The translations under genes and the position numbers were made by a program. From NCBI GenBank assembly GCA_943325425.2, contig CALPPJ020000010.1:1-13752 (forward strand): a stretch of 13,752 nt of DNA, written 5' to 3'. The notes beneath the pieces are model-generated. The model saw only the letters and a list, made by a program, of their open reading frames with translations, was not told where the DNA came from and searched no databases. Source of the stretch: Bifidobacterium breve. GTDB taxonomy: Bacteria; Actinomycetota; Acidimicrobiia; Acidimicrobiales; Ilumatobacteraceae. Of the stretch, positions 1-6,441 are shown one piece after another (the stretch's first letter is position 1; each line of letters opens with the position of its first letter).

Positions 1-2
1 AG

Positions 3-19
3 CGACTAAAGAGTCGTTT
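3..19 (+). terminator. Possible weak terminator hairpin at the window edge
   Basis: CGACT (3-7) and AGTCG (12-16) form a perfect 5-bp stem with loop AAAG, followed by TTT at 17-19. A G-T and an A-T pair could lengthen the stem to positions 1-18. It could end a gene lying left of the window. The stem is short and the T-run is only three bases, so this is a weak call. Confidence 0.2.
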
Positions 20-25
20 CGTGTG

Positions 26-47
26 GTGGCAGTGATGTTCACGCCAC
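26..47 (+). other. Inverted repeat just upstream of the small lipoprotein gene
   Basis: GTGGC (26-30) pairs with GCCAC (43-47), and inside it GTG (32-34) pairs with CAC (40-42), leaving A31 bulged and loop ATGTT. It lies 19 bases before the start at 67. It could be an operator, a leader hairpin, or chance; no T-run follows, so it does not look like a terminator. Confidence 0.2.
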
Positions 48-66
48 TATGTGCCACGATAGGGAT

Positions 67-528
67 ATGAAAATTTCTCGTTACCCAGTAGTGATCTCGT
101 CATTTGTTTTGCTCGGAGTCGTAACTTTGTCGGCGTGTTCAAACGACGACACCGCATCTTCGGTGTCGCTTGCACCAACGACCGAAGCAACATCAGCGAC
201 GCCAACTGATCCTGTGAGTACTGCCGCCCCAACGAGCACCGCGAGTAAAGAGACCCCCGAATCGGGAACTCCTGCTACCGAATCGGTCACGATTGAAATT
301 GATGCAGATGCTGGAATGGCCGAAGTTGCATCGGTGGTCGTCGGCACGCCCGTCACGATTCATGTGATCGCTGAAGTTGAAGATGAGTTCCACCTTCATG
401 GATACGACATTGAACTTTCAGGTGACGACGTCACATTTGAATTCGTTGCCGACAAGTTGGGCGAATTCGAACTTGAAGGTCACGAAACTGGCGAAGTGTT
501 ATTGAATTTGTCAGTCCTTGCTGACTGA
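67..528 (+). CDS. Small exported lipoprotein with cupredoxin-like C-terminal domain
   Basis: A 153-residue predicted lipoprotein of unknown function. Residues 1-23 form a signal peptide with a basic start, a hydrophobic core and the lipobox LSAC; Cys24 would be lipidated and anchor the protein outside the membrane. Residues 25-70 are a Ser/Thr/Pro/Ala linker. Residues 73-153 look like a beta-sandwich ending in a pattern of beta strands, with EDEFHLHGYD at 105-114 (His109, His111) and His139 in EGHETG. This resembles cupredoxin-like domains of actinobacterial lipoproteins that carry a His-x-His-Gly-Tyr-Asp motif. Metal binding is an inference: the usual Cys and Met copper ligands are absent from the domain. 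The start at 67 is chosen because it opens the signal peptide; ATG 49 in the same frame would add six residues. AGGG at 61-64 is too close to 67 to be a good SD site. Confidence 0.7.
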   Translation: MKISRYPVVISSFVLLGVVTLSACSNDDTASSVSLAPTTEATSATPTDPVSTAAPTSTASKETPESGTPATESVTIEIDADAGMAEVASVVVGTPVTIHVIAEVEDEFHLHGYDIELSGDDVTFEFVADKLGEFELEGHETGEVLLNLSVLAD

Positions 529-543
529 CAAATTCAACAACAC
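496..543. terminator. Long hairpin shared by two convergent genes
   Basis: Positions 502-516 are the perfect reverse complement of 523-537, giving a 15-bp stem with a 6-base loop. A further 5 bp (496-500 with 539-543) pair beyond one A/C mismatch. The left arm covers the last codons of the small lipoprotein gene and the right arm lies between its stop (528) and the stop of the hydrolase gene (563). It can fold in transcripts from either strand, which suits a bidirectional terminator. The stem is A+T-rich and no T-run follows on either strand, so classical Rho-independent action is not assured. Confidence 0.6.
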
Positions 544-562
544 TTGGTTCGGCCGGAGTTGA

Positions 563-2788
563 CTAGTTCTGACGGCAAGGCTGGCCGCGGAGCGAACCAC
601 ATGCGGCAACGCCGGCGGGTACGTTCAGGCCAGGCACGATCGAAAGTGCAATCGATGACGGGTGTTCGGCATCGTGCAGAATCGTGACCTTTTCACCAGC
701 ATTGAGTGTTGCAAACTTCCATTCGCCACGGTTGCCACCTGGTGTATCGATGGTGATTCGAATTTTCGATCCTGCTCTGAACGGGTGAGCAACGGGGAAA
801 ATTTCGACTCGTGCGAGGAATGGTTCGCCAGGTGTCACTGACATGACGTCTGATTCAAAGAAGTCATGTACGGGACGAAGTTCGGTACTGGTCGACTCGT
901 TGAGTGCACGGAGGCTGGCGCGGAGCCAACCACTTTGAACATAGGTCTCTGAACCGTCGGGACGAATTTCGCTGATGGTTACTTCGAGGTCAGTGTCGGC
1001 GGCTTCTGTCGAAATCCACAGGTCAGCAGATCCTGGTCCGATGATGACAGTGTCCTCAGCTAAAGCAACAGTAGTGAAAACTGCGGCAGTGCCTTCGGGG
1101 TTGCGCACCCAGTTCCACTTGATATTGGCATCCCAAATACTTCCTTCGCCTCCGAAGAATGTCTCAGGAGTTGCCGAGGGATCGGCGGTGTAGTCGGTGC
1201 TGCTGGTTTGTGCGACGGCAGAACCAAGGGTTCCGTTGTCGCCCAAGTTGAAGCGAACTACTTTTGCTTCTGGGATTGGCCACGCCGAGAAATCGGCACG
1301 CCAACGGTTGAGAGGTGTGCCCGGTGCTTGACCATCTGCAGCGCCCTCTTCAAACAAGATGCGAACAGACGGCTCGTTTTCGAAAATTTCAAGGGCTTCC
1401 TCAAAAGTCATTCCGGTAAAGCGATTCTCTTGCACGATTGGTGTGGCCACTCCAAAAATGCCTGGTGTCAAAACTGTGGCGATCAGGCCAGCAGCGGTGA
1501 GATCAGGCACTTTCTTCGCAACATACAAACTCAAGAACTCGGCGTAACGAGGGAAGACGGCCGGCCCGAGCGACTCGGTGTGCAAACCGTTGACCAACGT
1601 TGTGTACATGTGCGGAGTGCCAGTGAACTTGTCAATGAAAGCGGGGAAGTGTCCACCAGTTTGTTCGTCTTGCCAAGCGCCCGACAAGAAAACAGGAACA
1701 TTGATTTTGTCAACAAACAATGATGGGTTGATGGAGTCGCCAACTTCGGGTTCGTAGAACACGTTGTCGTTGATTTCGCTGATGAGGTCGGGGTTTTGCA
1801 AACGTAGTTTTTGGTTGTCGGCACAAATGGTGTCTCCTGAGTCGGCCATCTTCTTCGACCACTCTTGGCCATAAACAGCAGCGCTATCCATACGTTCTTT
1901 GGTCCACTTCACCGCAAAGCCGGTGTTCAAGATTCCGCCGGGACGAAGCGTGCTACGTGCACTGTCATCAATGACCGACAGTGGCGTGATGGCAGCCAAG
2001 CTCGGCGGCTGAGTAGCGGCGACGAACAGTTGGCTGATGCCGGGATAACTAATGCCCACCATTCCGACTTCGTTGTCTTGCACCCACGGTTGAGCGGCGA
2101 TGGCTTCGATGGCGTCATAACCATCAAGTGATTGTGACTCTTCGAAGTAACGGAAAGAACCGCCAGAGCAACCAGTACCGCGCATGTTGACGGCGACATA
2201 GGCGTATCCGAGAGTCGTAAAGAGTTGACCAAATGTGGTGTCGTCTGGGTTACTCGGCGAGTACCCCGAGTATTCAACAACGGTGGGGTACGGGCCGTCT
2301 TCAACCTTGCCGGGGAACATGACGTTGATGGAAAGAGTTGTTCCGTCACGAGCGGTTAGATATCCGAAGCCCGGGGCTGGGAGTTCTTGTTCGGAATAGA
2401 AACTTTGCTCGGGAATGAATGTGGCGTCATAAACCACGACTTCTGCGCTGGCAGCCGACATGTCGGTATTGACGACTTTGTACAAACCAACTTCAAGATT
2501 GCGGGCCAGAAATGAACCCTGTTCATCGGTTGTTCCTTCGGCAGCGATCGTGCCGTCTTCGGCTTGAATCTGCAGATCTGTGCCTGGTTCGGCGTCAATG
2601 ACTGCGATTTGATGGGCGCCCGGACGAACCGTGTAGGTCGCCAGCGGGAGTGGGGCCAACGTGGTGTTGGCCTCAGTTGTTGGCGCATCAGTGGTACTTG
2701 AATCGCTATCGCTTGAGCAAGCGGCGAGTGTGACAATTGATGCGAAAGCGACGGTAACGCCCAAAATACGACGAGTGGTAAGTGACAT
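563..2788 (-). CDS. CocE/NonD (X-Pro dipeptidyl-peptidase S15) family lipoprotein hydrolase
   Basis: A 741-residue exported alpha/beta hydrolase of the S15/CocE group, whose members cleave X-Pro peptides, cocaine-type esters or acylated antibiotics; the true substrate here is unknown. Residues 1-23 are a signal peptide with lipobox LAAC (Cys24), followed by a Ser/Thr linker. Residues about 50-122 look like an Ig-type beta domain preceding the catalytic part. The hydrolase domain starts near 141 with TARDGTTL. The nucleophile elbow is GISYPG (Ser247), the likely acid is Asp374 in AWQDEQ and the likely base is His403 in NGLHTE. The last third is the beta-rich PepX_C-type domain. Start: ATG 2788 has GGGGAGGA 4-5 bases upstream and begins the signal peptide; an in-frame start at 2857 would bury the signal behind 23 polar residues. 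The gene is convergent with the small lipoprotein and divergent from the M20 peptidase. Confidence 0.9.
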   Translation of the reverse strand: MSLTTRRILGVTVAFASIVTLAACSSDSDSSTTDAPTTEANTTLAPLPLATYTVRPGAHQIAVIDAEPGTDLQIQAEDGTIAAEGTTDEQGSFLARNLEVGLYKVVNTDMSAASAEVVVYDATFIPEQSFYSEQELPAPGFGYLTARDGTTLSINVMFPGKVEDGPYPTVVEYSGYSPSNPDDTTFGQLFTTLGYAYVAVNMRGTGCSGGSFRYFEESQSLDGYDAIEAIAAQPWVQDNEVGMVGISYPGISQLFVAATQPPSLAAITPLSVIDDSARSTLRPGGILNTGFAVKWTKERMDSAAVYGQEWSKKMADSGDTICADNQKLRLQNPDLISEINDNVFYEPEVGDSINPSLFVDKINVPVFLSGAWQDEQTGGHFPAFIDKFTGTPHMYTTLVNGLHTESLGPAVFPRYAEFLSLYVAKKVPDLTAAGLIATVLTPGIFGVATPIVQENRFTGMTFEEALEIFENEPSVRILFEEGAADGQAPGTPLNRWRADFSAWPIPEAKVVRFNLGDNGTLGSAVAQTSSTDYTADPSATPETFFGGEGSIWDANIKWNWVRNPEGTAAVFTTVALAEDTVIIGPGSADLWISTEAADTDLEVTISEIRPDGSETYVQSGWLRASLRALNESTSTELRPVHDFFESDVMSVTPGEPFLARVEIFPVAHPFRAGSKIRITIDTPGGNRGEWKFATLNAGEKVTILHDAEHPSSIALSIVPGLNVPAGVAACGSLRGQPCRQN

Positions 2789-2814
2789 TGGTTCCTCCCC
2801 AGGTAACTCATTTG

Positions 2815-2820
2815 ACTGTA
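2815..2820 (-). promoter_or_regulatory. Possible -10 element for the CocE-family hydrolase gene
   Basis: Read on the minus strand these bases are TACAGT, matching TANNNT. Transcription would start about 20 bases before ATG 2788, leaving room for the SD at 2792-2800. No convincing -35 is seen at the expected distance. Confidence 0.35.
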
Positions 2821-2848
2821 GAGCCTCGGCATCAGGCACAATGGTGTC

Positions 2849-3970
2849 GTGACTCAAGAAAAGATCGCGACCCCAGACCGTGAGTTGATGATTGGCGACG
2901 TCGGCCGACTTGTCAACATTGAGTCTCCGTCTCTAGATATTGAAGCCGTCACGCAGAGTGCGCATGAATTGGCATCATTAATACAGCAACGTCTGGGCTC
3001 TTCGGCAACATTGATCAGCTCGATCGCTGGCCCGCACGTGCACTGGAGCGGCGGCGGCGAATCAAAGGTTTTGATCGTCGGGCACCATGACACCGTTTTC
3101 CCGAAAGGCGCGCTTGCAGCTCGTCCATTTACGGTTGAAGGCAACAAAGCGACTGGTCCCGGAATCTTTGATATGAAAGCCGGAATCGTGCAAGCGATTC
3201 ATGGTGTTGCGGCTTTAGTTGATAAATCTGGCATCGAGATTTTGATCACATCCGATGAAGAAGTTGGATCAGTGCATTCAAGAGATTTGATTATTGAACG
3301 TGCCAAAGCATGTGGTGCAGTCTTGGTGTTAGAGCCAAGCGCCGACGGCGGAGCGTTGAAGACGGCGCGCAAGGGAACCGGCACATTTGAATTGCATGTT
3401 CATGGCAGAGCATCGCACGCGGGTCTTGAACCAGAAAAAGGTGTCAATGCGCTTGTTGAGGCTTCATCGCAAGTTTTGCGAATCAATACATTTGGAAATG
3501 CTGATGTAGGCACAACGGTGACACCGACAGTTGCGGTCGTTGGAACAGCGGACAACGTGGTGCCAGCGCTTGCGAAAATTTCGATCGATGTGCGGGTCAT
3601 TGAAGCCGCTGAACGTGAACGCGTCGAAGCACTGATGAATTCGTTGGCGGTTGAAAATCCGCAAGCGCGACTTGAAATCAAAGGTGGCTTTAATCGACCG
3701 CCGATGCCGCCGACAGCGTCAACGTGGTTGTTCCCTTTGGCAGTCGAAGTTGCGCGAGAATTGGGCTTGCCTGAATTGCAAGGTGTTGCAGTGGGCGGTG
3801 GCTCCGATGGAAACTTCACGGCTGCGGCCGGAGTGGCGACGCTCGACGGTCTTGGATCTGTGGGCGGTGGCGCCCATGCCGATCACGAATGGGTCGATGT
3901 GAATCAGATGCCAAGTCGGGCACTACTCATCGCCGGCCTCGTCTCCCGCCTCCAACAAAACCGGCAATAA
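2849..3970 (+). CDS. M20 family zinc metallopeptidase (glutamate carboxypeptidase-like)
   Basis: A 373-residue cytoplasmic hydrolase of the M20 di-zinc family, which removes C-terminal residues from peptides or cleaves N-acyl amino acids; the closest named relatives by motif are carboxypeptidase G2/ArgE-DapE types. Metal-site motifs are all present: GHHDTV (His79, Asp81), GIFDMK (bridging Asp108), TSDEEVG (general base Glu137, ligand Glu138), LEPS (Glu162) and GAHADHEW (His343). The dimerisation insert begins around GRASHAG (His190). There is no signal peptide. The GTG start at 2849 has no SD but follows CACAAT by six bases, close to a leaderless arrangement; an in-frame ATG at 2888 would remove part of the first helix. 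Divergent from the exported hydrolase with 60 bases between starts, so the two may share control and act on related substrates (inference). Confidence 0.9.
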   Translation: MTQEKIATPDRELMIGDVGRLVNIESPSLDIEAVTQSAHELASLIQQRLGSSATLISSIAGPHVHWSGGGESKVLIVGHHDTVFPKGALAARPFTVEGNKATGPGIFDMKAGIVQAIHGVAALVDKSGIEILITSDEEVGSVHSRDLIIERAKACGAVLVLEPSADGGALKTARKGTGTFELHVHGRASHAGLEPEKGVNALVEASSQVLRINTFGNADVGTTVTPTVAVVGTADNVVPALAKISIDVRVIEAAERERVEALMNSLAVENPQARLEIKGGFNRPPMPPTASTWLFPLAVEVARELGLPELQGVAVGGGSDGNFTAAAGVATLDGLGSVGGGAHADHEWVDVNQMPSRALLIAGLVSRLQQNRQ

Positions 3971-3974
3971 CTCA

Positions 3975-4023
3975 CCACTTTGGAAGATAGTTGCCGCCTA
4001 GCGGCAGGCAAACTCCAAAGTGG
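3975..4023. terminator. Nested hairpin between two convergent genes
   Basis: CCACTTTGGA (3975-3984) is the perfect reverse complement of TCCAAAGTGG (4014-4023). Inside it, TGCCGC (3992-3997) pairs with GCGGCA (4001-4006) around a 3-base loop. It fills the 63-base gap between the stop codons of the M20 peptidase and argG and would fold from either strand. No T-run follows on either side. Likely a bidirectional terminator. Confidence 0.55.
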
Positions 4024-4033
4024 GGAAAATGGG

Positions 4034-5356
4034 CTATTCGAGTTCGAGGAGGTTGGTGCCGGCGGCCAGGGTTCCGGCCTCACGGTAAATCTCCAGTTTG
4101 CTGCGACTGTCCTCAATATCAAGGTTGCGCATTGTCAATTGACCGATTCGATCAAGCGGACCAAACGGTTGATCTTCAACCCGTTCCATACTCAAGCGTT
4201 CGGGCGAATAGGTCAGATGAGGGCCAGTTGTATCAAGCACCGTGTAATCGTCGCCACGACGCAACCGCAAAGTCACTTCACCGGTAATCGCAGAACCGAC
4301 CCAACGCATGATGGGCTCGCGCAACATGAGGCTCTGCGGATCAAACCAACGACCCTCGTACAGCAGTCGACCTAAACGACGTCCCATGGTGCGGTAATTC
4401 TCGATCGTTCCTTCGTTATGAATGGCTGTGACAAGACGTTCATAAGCAATGTGTAACAATGCCAAACCTGGAGCTTCGTAAATACCTCGGCTCTTGGCTT
4501 CGATGATGCGATTTTCAATTTGGTCGCTCATGCCGAGTCCGTGACGTCCACCAATACGGTTGGCTTCGTGAACAAGTTCAACCTGATCAGCAAATTCTTG
4601 ATCGTTGATTGCAGCTGGCCAACCTTCGTGGAAACGAACCTTCACAGTTTCGGACGCAATCGCAACATCTTCTCGATAGTGCGCAACGCCCATGATGGGC
4701 TCAACGATTTCCATCGAAGTTGAGAGTTCTTCAAGCAACTTTGCTTCGTGGGTTGCTCCCCAAATATTGGCATCAGTGCTGTAGGCCTTTTCGGTACTGG
4801 CACGGTACGGCAAATTGTTCGCCAATAAGAACTGACTCATTTCGGTACGGCCACCGAGTTCAGAAACAAAGGCTTCATCAAGCCACGGCTTGTACACGCG
4901 CAGTTTCGGATTGACCATGAGTCCGTAACGATAGAAACGCTCGATGTCATTGCCCTTGTACGTTGATCCGTCGCCCCAGATATCAACGCCATCTTCGTGC
5001 ATTGCTCGTACTAACAAAGTTCCGGTCACAGCGCGCCCAAGTGGAGTGGTGTTGAAGTAGGTCTTTCCAGCAGTCGTGATATGGAATGCTCCGCACTGCA
5101 ACGCCATGAGGCCTTCGCGTACCAATTCGGTTCGGCAGTCAATGAGACGGGCCTGTTCGGCGCCGTATTCTTTGGCGCGACCCGGAATTCCCGGTAGGTC
5201 GGGTTCGTCGGGTTGACCTAAGTCAGCGGTGTAGCAATAGGGGATCGCCCCCTTGGCGCGCATCCAGGCCACGGCGGCAGACGTATCGAGACCACCTGAG
5301 AACGCAATACCGACTCGTTCGCCGATGGGAAGAGATGTAAGTACCTTGGCCGACAT
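4034..5356 (-). CDS. argG: Argininosuccinate synthase, long (E. coli-like) type
   Basis: Joins citrulline and aspartate with ATP to give argininosuccinate, the next-to-last step of arginine synthesis, in the cytoplasm. The 440-residue length and sequence fit the long ArgG subtype of E. coli and some actinobacteria, not the roughly 400-residue type. The PP-loop AFSGGLDTS is at 18-26, and the family blocks TYFNTTPLGRAVTG, GDGSTYKGNDIERF, STDANIWGATHEAK and RIGGRHGLGMSDQIENR are intact. No other arginine gene is in the window, so it appears to stand alone. ATG 5356 lacks an SD. TAGCGT ends eight bases before it, with CTGACT 17 bases further up, suggesting a nearly leaderless transcript. Convergent with the M20 peptidase, divergent from the phosphatase. 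Confidence 0.97.
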   Translation of the reverse strand: MSAKVLTSLPIGERVGIAFSGGLDTSAAVAWMRAKGAIPYCYTADLGQPDEPDLPGIPGRAKEYGAEQARLIDCRTELVREGLMALQCGAFHITTAGKTYFNTTPLGRAVTGTLLVRAMHEDGVDIWGDGSTYKGNDIERFYRYGLMVNPKLRVYKPWLDEAFVSELGGRTEMSQFLLANNLPYRASTEKAYSTDANIWGATHEAKLLEELSTSMEIVEPIMGVAHYREDVAIASETVKVRFHEGWPAAINDQEFADQVELVHEANRIGGRHGLGMSDQIENRIIEAKSRGIYEAPGLALLHIAYERLVTAIHNEGTIENYRTMGRRLGRLLYEGRWFDPQSLMLREPIMRWVGSAITGEVTLRLRRGDDYTVLDTTGPHLTYSPERLSMERVEDQPFGPLDRIGQLTMRNLDIEDSRSKLEIYREAGTLAAGTNLLELE

Positions 5357-5364
5357 AGGTTCTG

Positions 5365-5393
5365 ACGCTATCGGTTCAGCCCACCCGAGTCAG
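5365..5393 (-). promoter_or_regulatory. Candidate argG promoter
   Basis: On the minus strand CTGACT (5393-5388) is followed after 17 bases by TAGCGT (5370-5365), and eight bases later by the argG ATG. CTGACT matches TTGACA at four of six positions and TAGCGT keeps the TANNNT frame. The position predicts a transcript beginning at or one to two bases before the start codon. Confidence 0.4.
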
Positions 5394-5410
5394 GTGACCA
5401 TGAGGCGGCA

Positions 5411-5416
5411 TATTGT
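5411..5416 (+). promoter_or_regulatory. Candidate -10 element for the phosphatase gene
   Basis: TATTGT stands nine bases before ATG 5426, so the message would begin at or just before the start codon. The overlapping bases 5412-5417 read TACAAT on the minus strand and could instead serve argG with a leader of about 50 bases. No -35 is clear for either reading. Confidence 0.35.
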
Positions 5417-5424
5417 AGGTAGTG

Positions 5425-5444
5425 CATGAATAAAGCCATGAATA
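5425..5444. repeat. Two direct copies of CATGAATA at the argG/phosphatase divide
   Basis: CATGAATA occurs at 5425-5432 and again at 5437-5444, twelve bases apart start to start, covering the first codons of the phosphatase gene. TGAAT is the half-site of the ArgR operator (ARG box), and CATTCA appears inverted at 5455-5460. As the divergent gene is argG, an arginine-responsive operator is conceivable. The halves are direct rather than in the usual palindrome, so this is speculative. Confidence 0.3.
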
Positions 5445-5926
5445 TGGATGGAGGCATTCACCAGATTCCGCTGCCGATGCTGCCTGGCCAGTTGTGGCTA
5501 TGCGGCAAACATTTCATTGGCCCCGACCCTGAGGTCGCGGTACGGCGCGTGAATGCTGATCATGTTGTTTGTCTCGTTCAAGAACATGAACTCAGAGGGC
5601 GTTATGACGACTACATCAGGTGGCTTCGACCCAATGAGCGGGCCACTTGGTTCCCGATTCATGACTTGTCGTCACCAGTGCTGTCGACTGTCTTGCCGCT
5701 GTATCAACAAGTGAAAGAACGTTTGGCTCGTGGGGAATCGATAGTTGCACATTGTGCGGCTGGAATAGGTCGCGCGGGTACCTTGGCCGTTGCAGTCTGT
5801 CAACTCGCTGGGATGCCGTTAGATGAAGCGCTGACTCACGTGCGTCACCATCGACCAGGGGCCGGGCCAGAAGCGGGGAGTCAGTTAGATGTAGTGGTTG
5901 CGCTTGACAAATTGCTGAGTCGATAA
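5426..5926 (+). CDS. Dual-specificity / tyrosine-type protein phosphatase
   Basis: A 166-residue cytoplasmic protein of the cysteine phosphatase (PTP/DSP) fold. The phosphate loop HCAAGIGRAGT lies at 109-119 with nucleophile Cys110 and Arg116, matching HCx5R. Asp80 in FPIHDLSSP is the probable general acid, about 30 residues before the loop as usual for small DSPs. The substrate could be a phosphoprotein, phosphoinositide or other phosphate ester; nothing nearby is a kinase. Start: ATGs at 5426, 5438 and 5444 are in frame. I take 5426 because AGG at 5417-5419 is suitably spaced and TATTGT lies nine bases upstream, but 5444 remains possible and would cost only six residues. The 3' end overlaps the convergent membrane-protein gene by 46 bases. 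Confidence 0.88.
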   Translation: MNKAMNMDGGIHQIPLPMLPGQLWLCGKHFIGPDPEVAVRRVNADHVVCLVQEHELRGRYDDYIRWLRPNERATWFPIHDLSSPVLSTVLPLYQQVKERLARGESIVAHCAAGIGRAGTLAVAVCQLAGMPLDEALTHVRHHRPGAGPEAGSQLDVVVALDKLLSR

Positions 5927-6387
5927 CGACCGGCGAAAGCGCCAACCATCAATAACAAGCCCGAGATTGCGAGTACAAAAGTCACGACTGCACTGCCGGG
6001 TGACGAGTCACGATCAAGGACGGCAAGCACCATGAGGATGCTGGTCGGCACTGCCGAAACTAGAAATACTTGGGGGCCGTGGAAGAGCGACCACAAAGCC
6101 GTGGCCATTAACGGAAAACAGGTTGCGGCGACCAAAATGGTCAACATCACCGAACCCCATCGTTGATCATCGAGCCAAATGACGGGCCGGCCAATGATTT
6201 GTGACGACGCCCCAACGCAAATGAAGGCGAACATTTCCAGGAGCCATCCAAGGGCGATGATTCGGCTCCAAGCGGGTGCAAGACGGGTTTGCTGACGGGC
6301 ACCAGGAAAAAAGCTGAATTCGGGTGGGGTCGTCGATGGCGGATGGAGATGAGGAGGCTGCCAGTCGGGAGAATCAGTCACACTCAC
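5881..6387 (-). CDS. Small four-helix membrane protein, function unknown
   Basis: A 168-residue protein I do not recognise. Residues 1-40 are polar and rich in Pro and His, probably cytoplasmic. Hydrophobic segments at about 43-61, 79-100, 106-124 and 131-152 suggest four membrane helices, and the tail is short, with Arg154 and Arg156, then Ser/Thr-rich. GTG 6387 is chosen because TAACTT on the minus strand (6400-6395) stands seven bases before it, the same layout as the divergent glycosyltransferase start. A more upstream ATG at 6468 would run 27 bases into that gene and add a polar extension. Two residues downstream lies another GTG (6381). The stop falls inside the phosphatase gene on the opposite strand. 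Long open frame, hydrophobic periodicity and a plausible start argue it is real; homology is unknown. Confidence 0.65.
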   Translation of the reverse strand: MSVTDSPDWQPPHLHPPSTTPPEFSFFPGARQQTRLAPAWSRIIALGWLLEMFAFICVGASSQIIGRPVIWLDDQRWGSVMLTILVAATCFPLMATALWSLFHGPQVFLVSAVPTSILMVLAVLDRDSSPGSAVVTFVLAISGLLLMVGAFAGRYRLSNLSSATTTSN

Positions 6388-6394
6388 AAAGGCC

Positions 6395-6435
6395 AAGTTA
6401 CCTGAAGTCCATGCTGCAGAGTCAGCCGATAACTT
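6395..6435. promoter_or_regulatory. Twin divergent -10 elements, both TAACTT
   Basis: On the minus strand TAACTT (6400-6395) precedes GTG 6387 by seven bases; on the plus strand TAACTT (6430-6435) precedes GTG 6442 by six bases. The identical hexamer plus the following G at both starts, with no SD at either, points to two leaderless promoters facing away from each other in a 54-base gap. Confidence 0.5.
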
Positions 6436-6441
6436 GCAGAT

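Noticed and set aside
1208..1723. 171-codon open frame on the plus strand within the hydrolase gene
   Set aside because: It is antisense to the conserved catalytic part of the S15-type hydrolase; the translation shows no domain, signal or plausible start site.
2786..2857. Longer start of the hydrolase at 2857
   Set aside because: It would put 23 polar residues ahead of a clear lipoprotein signal peptide, and the strong GGGGAGGA site serves ATG 2788.
5412..5417. TACAAT on the minus strand as the main argG promoter
   Set aside because: It matches the -10 consensus better than TAGCGT, but it lacks a -35 and would leave a leader of nearly 50 bases with no SD; the CTGACT-N17-TAGCGT pair fits the start better. 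Kept only as an alternative.
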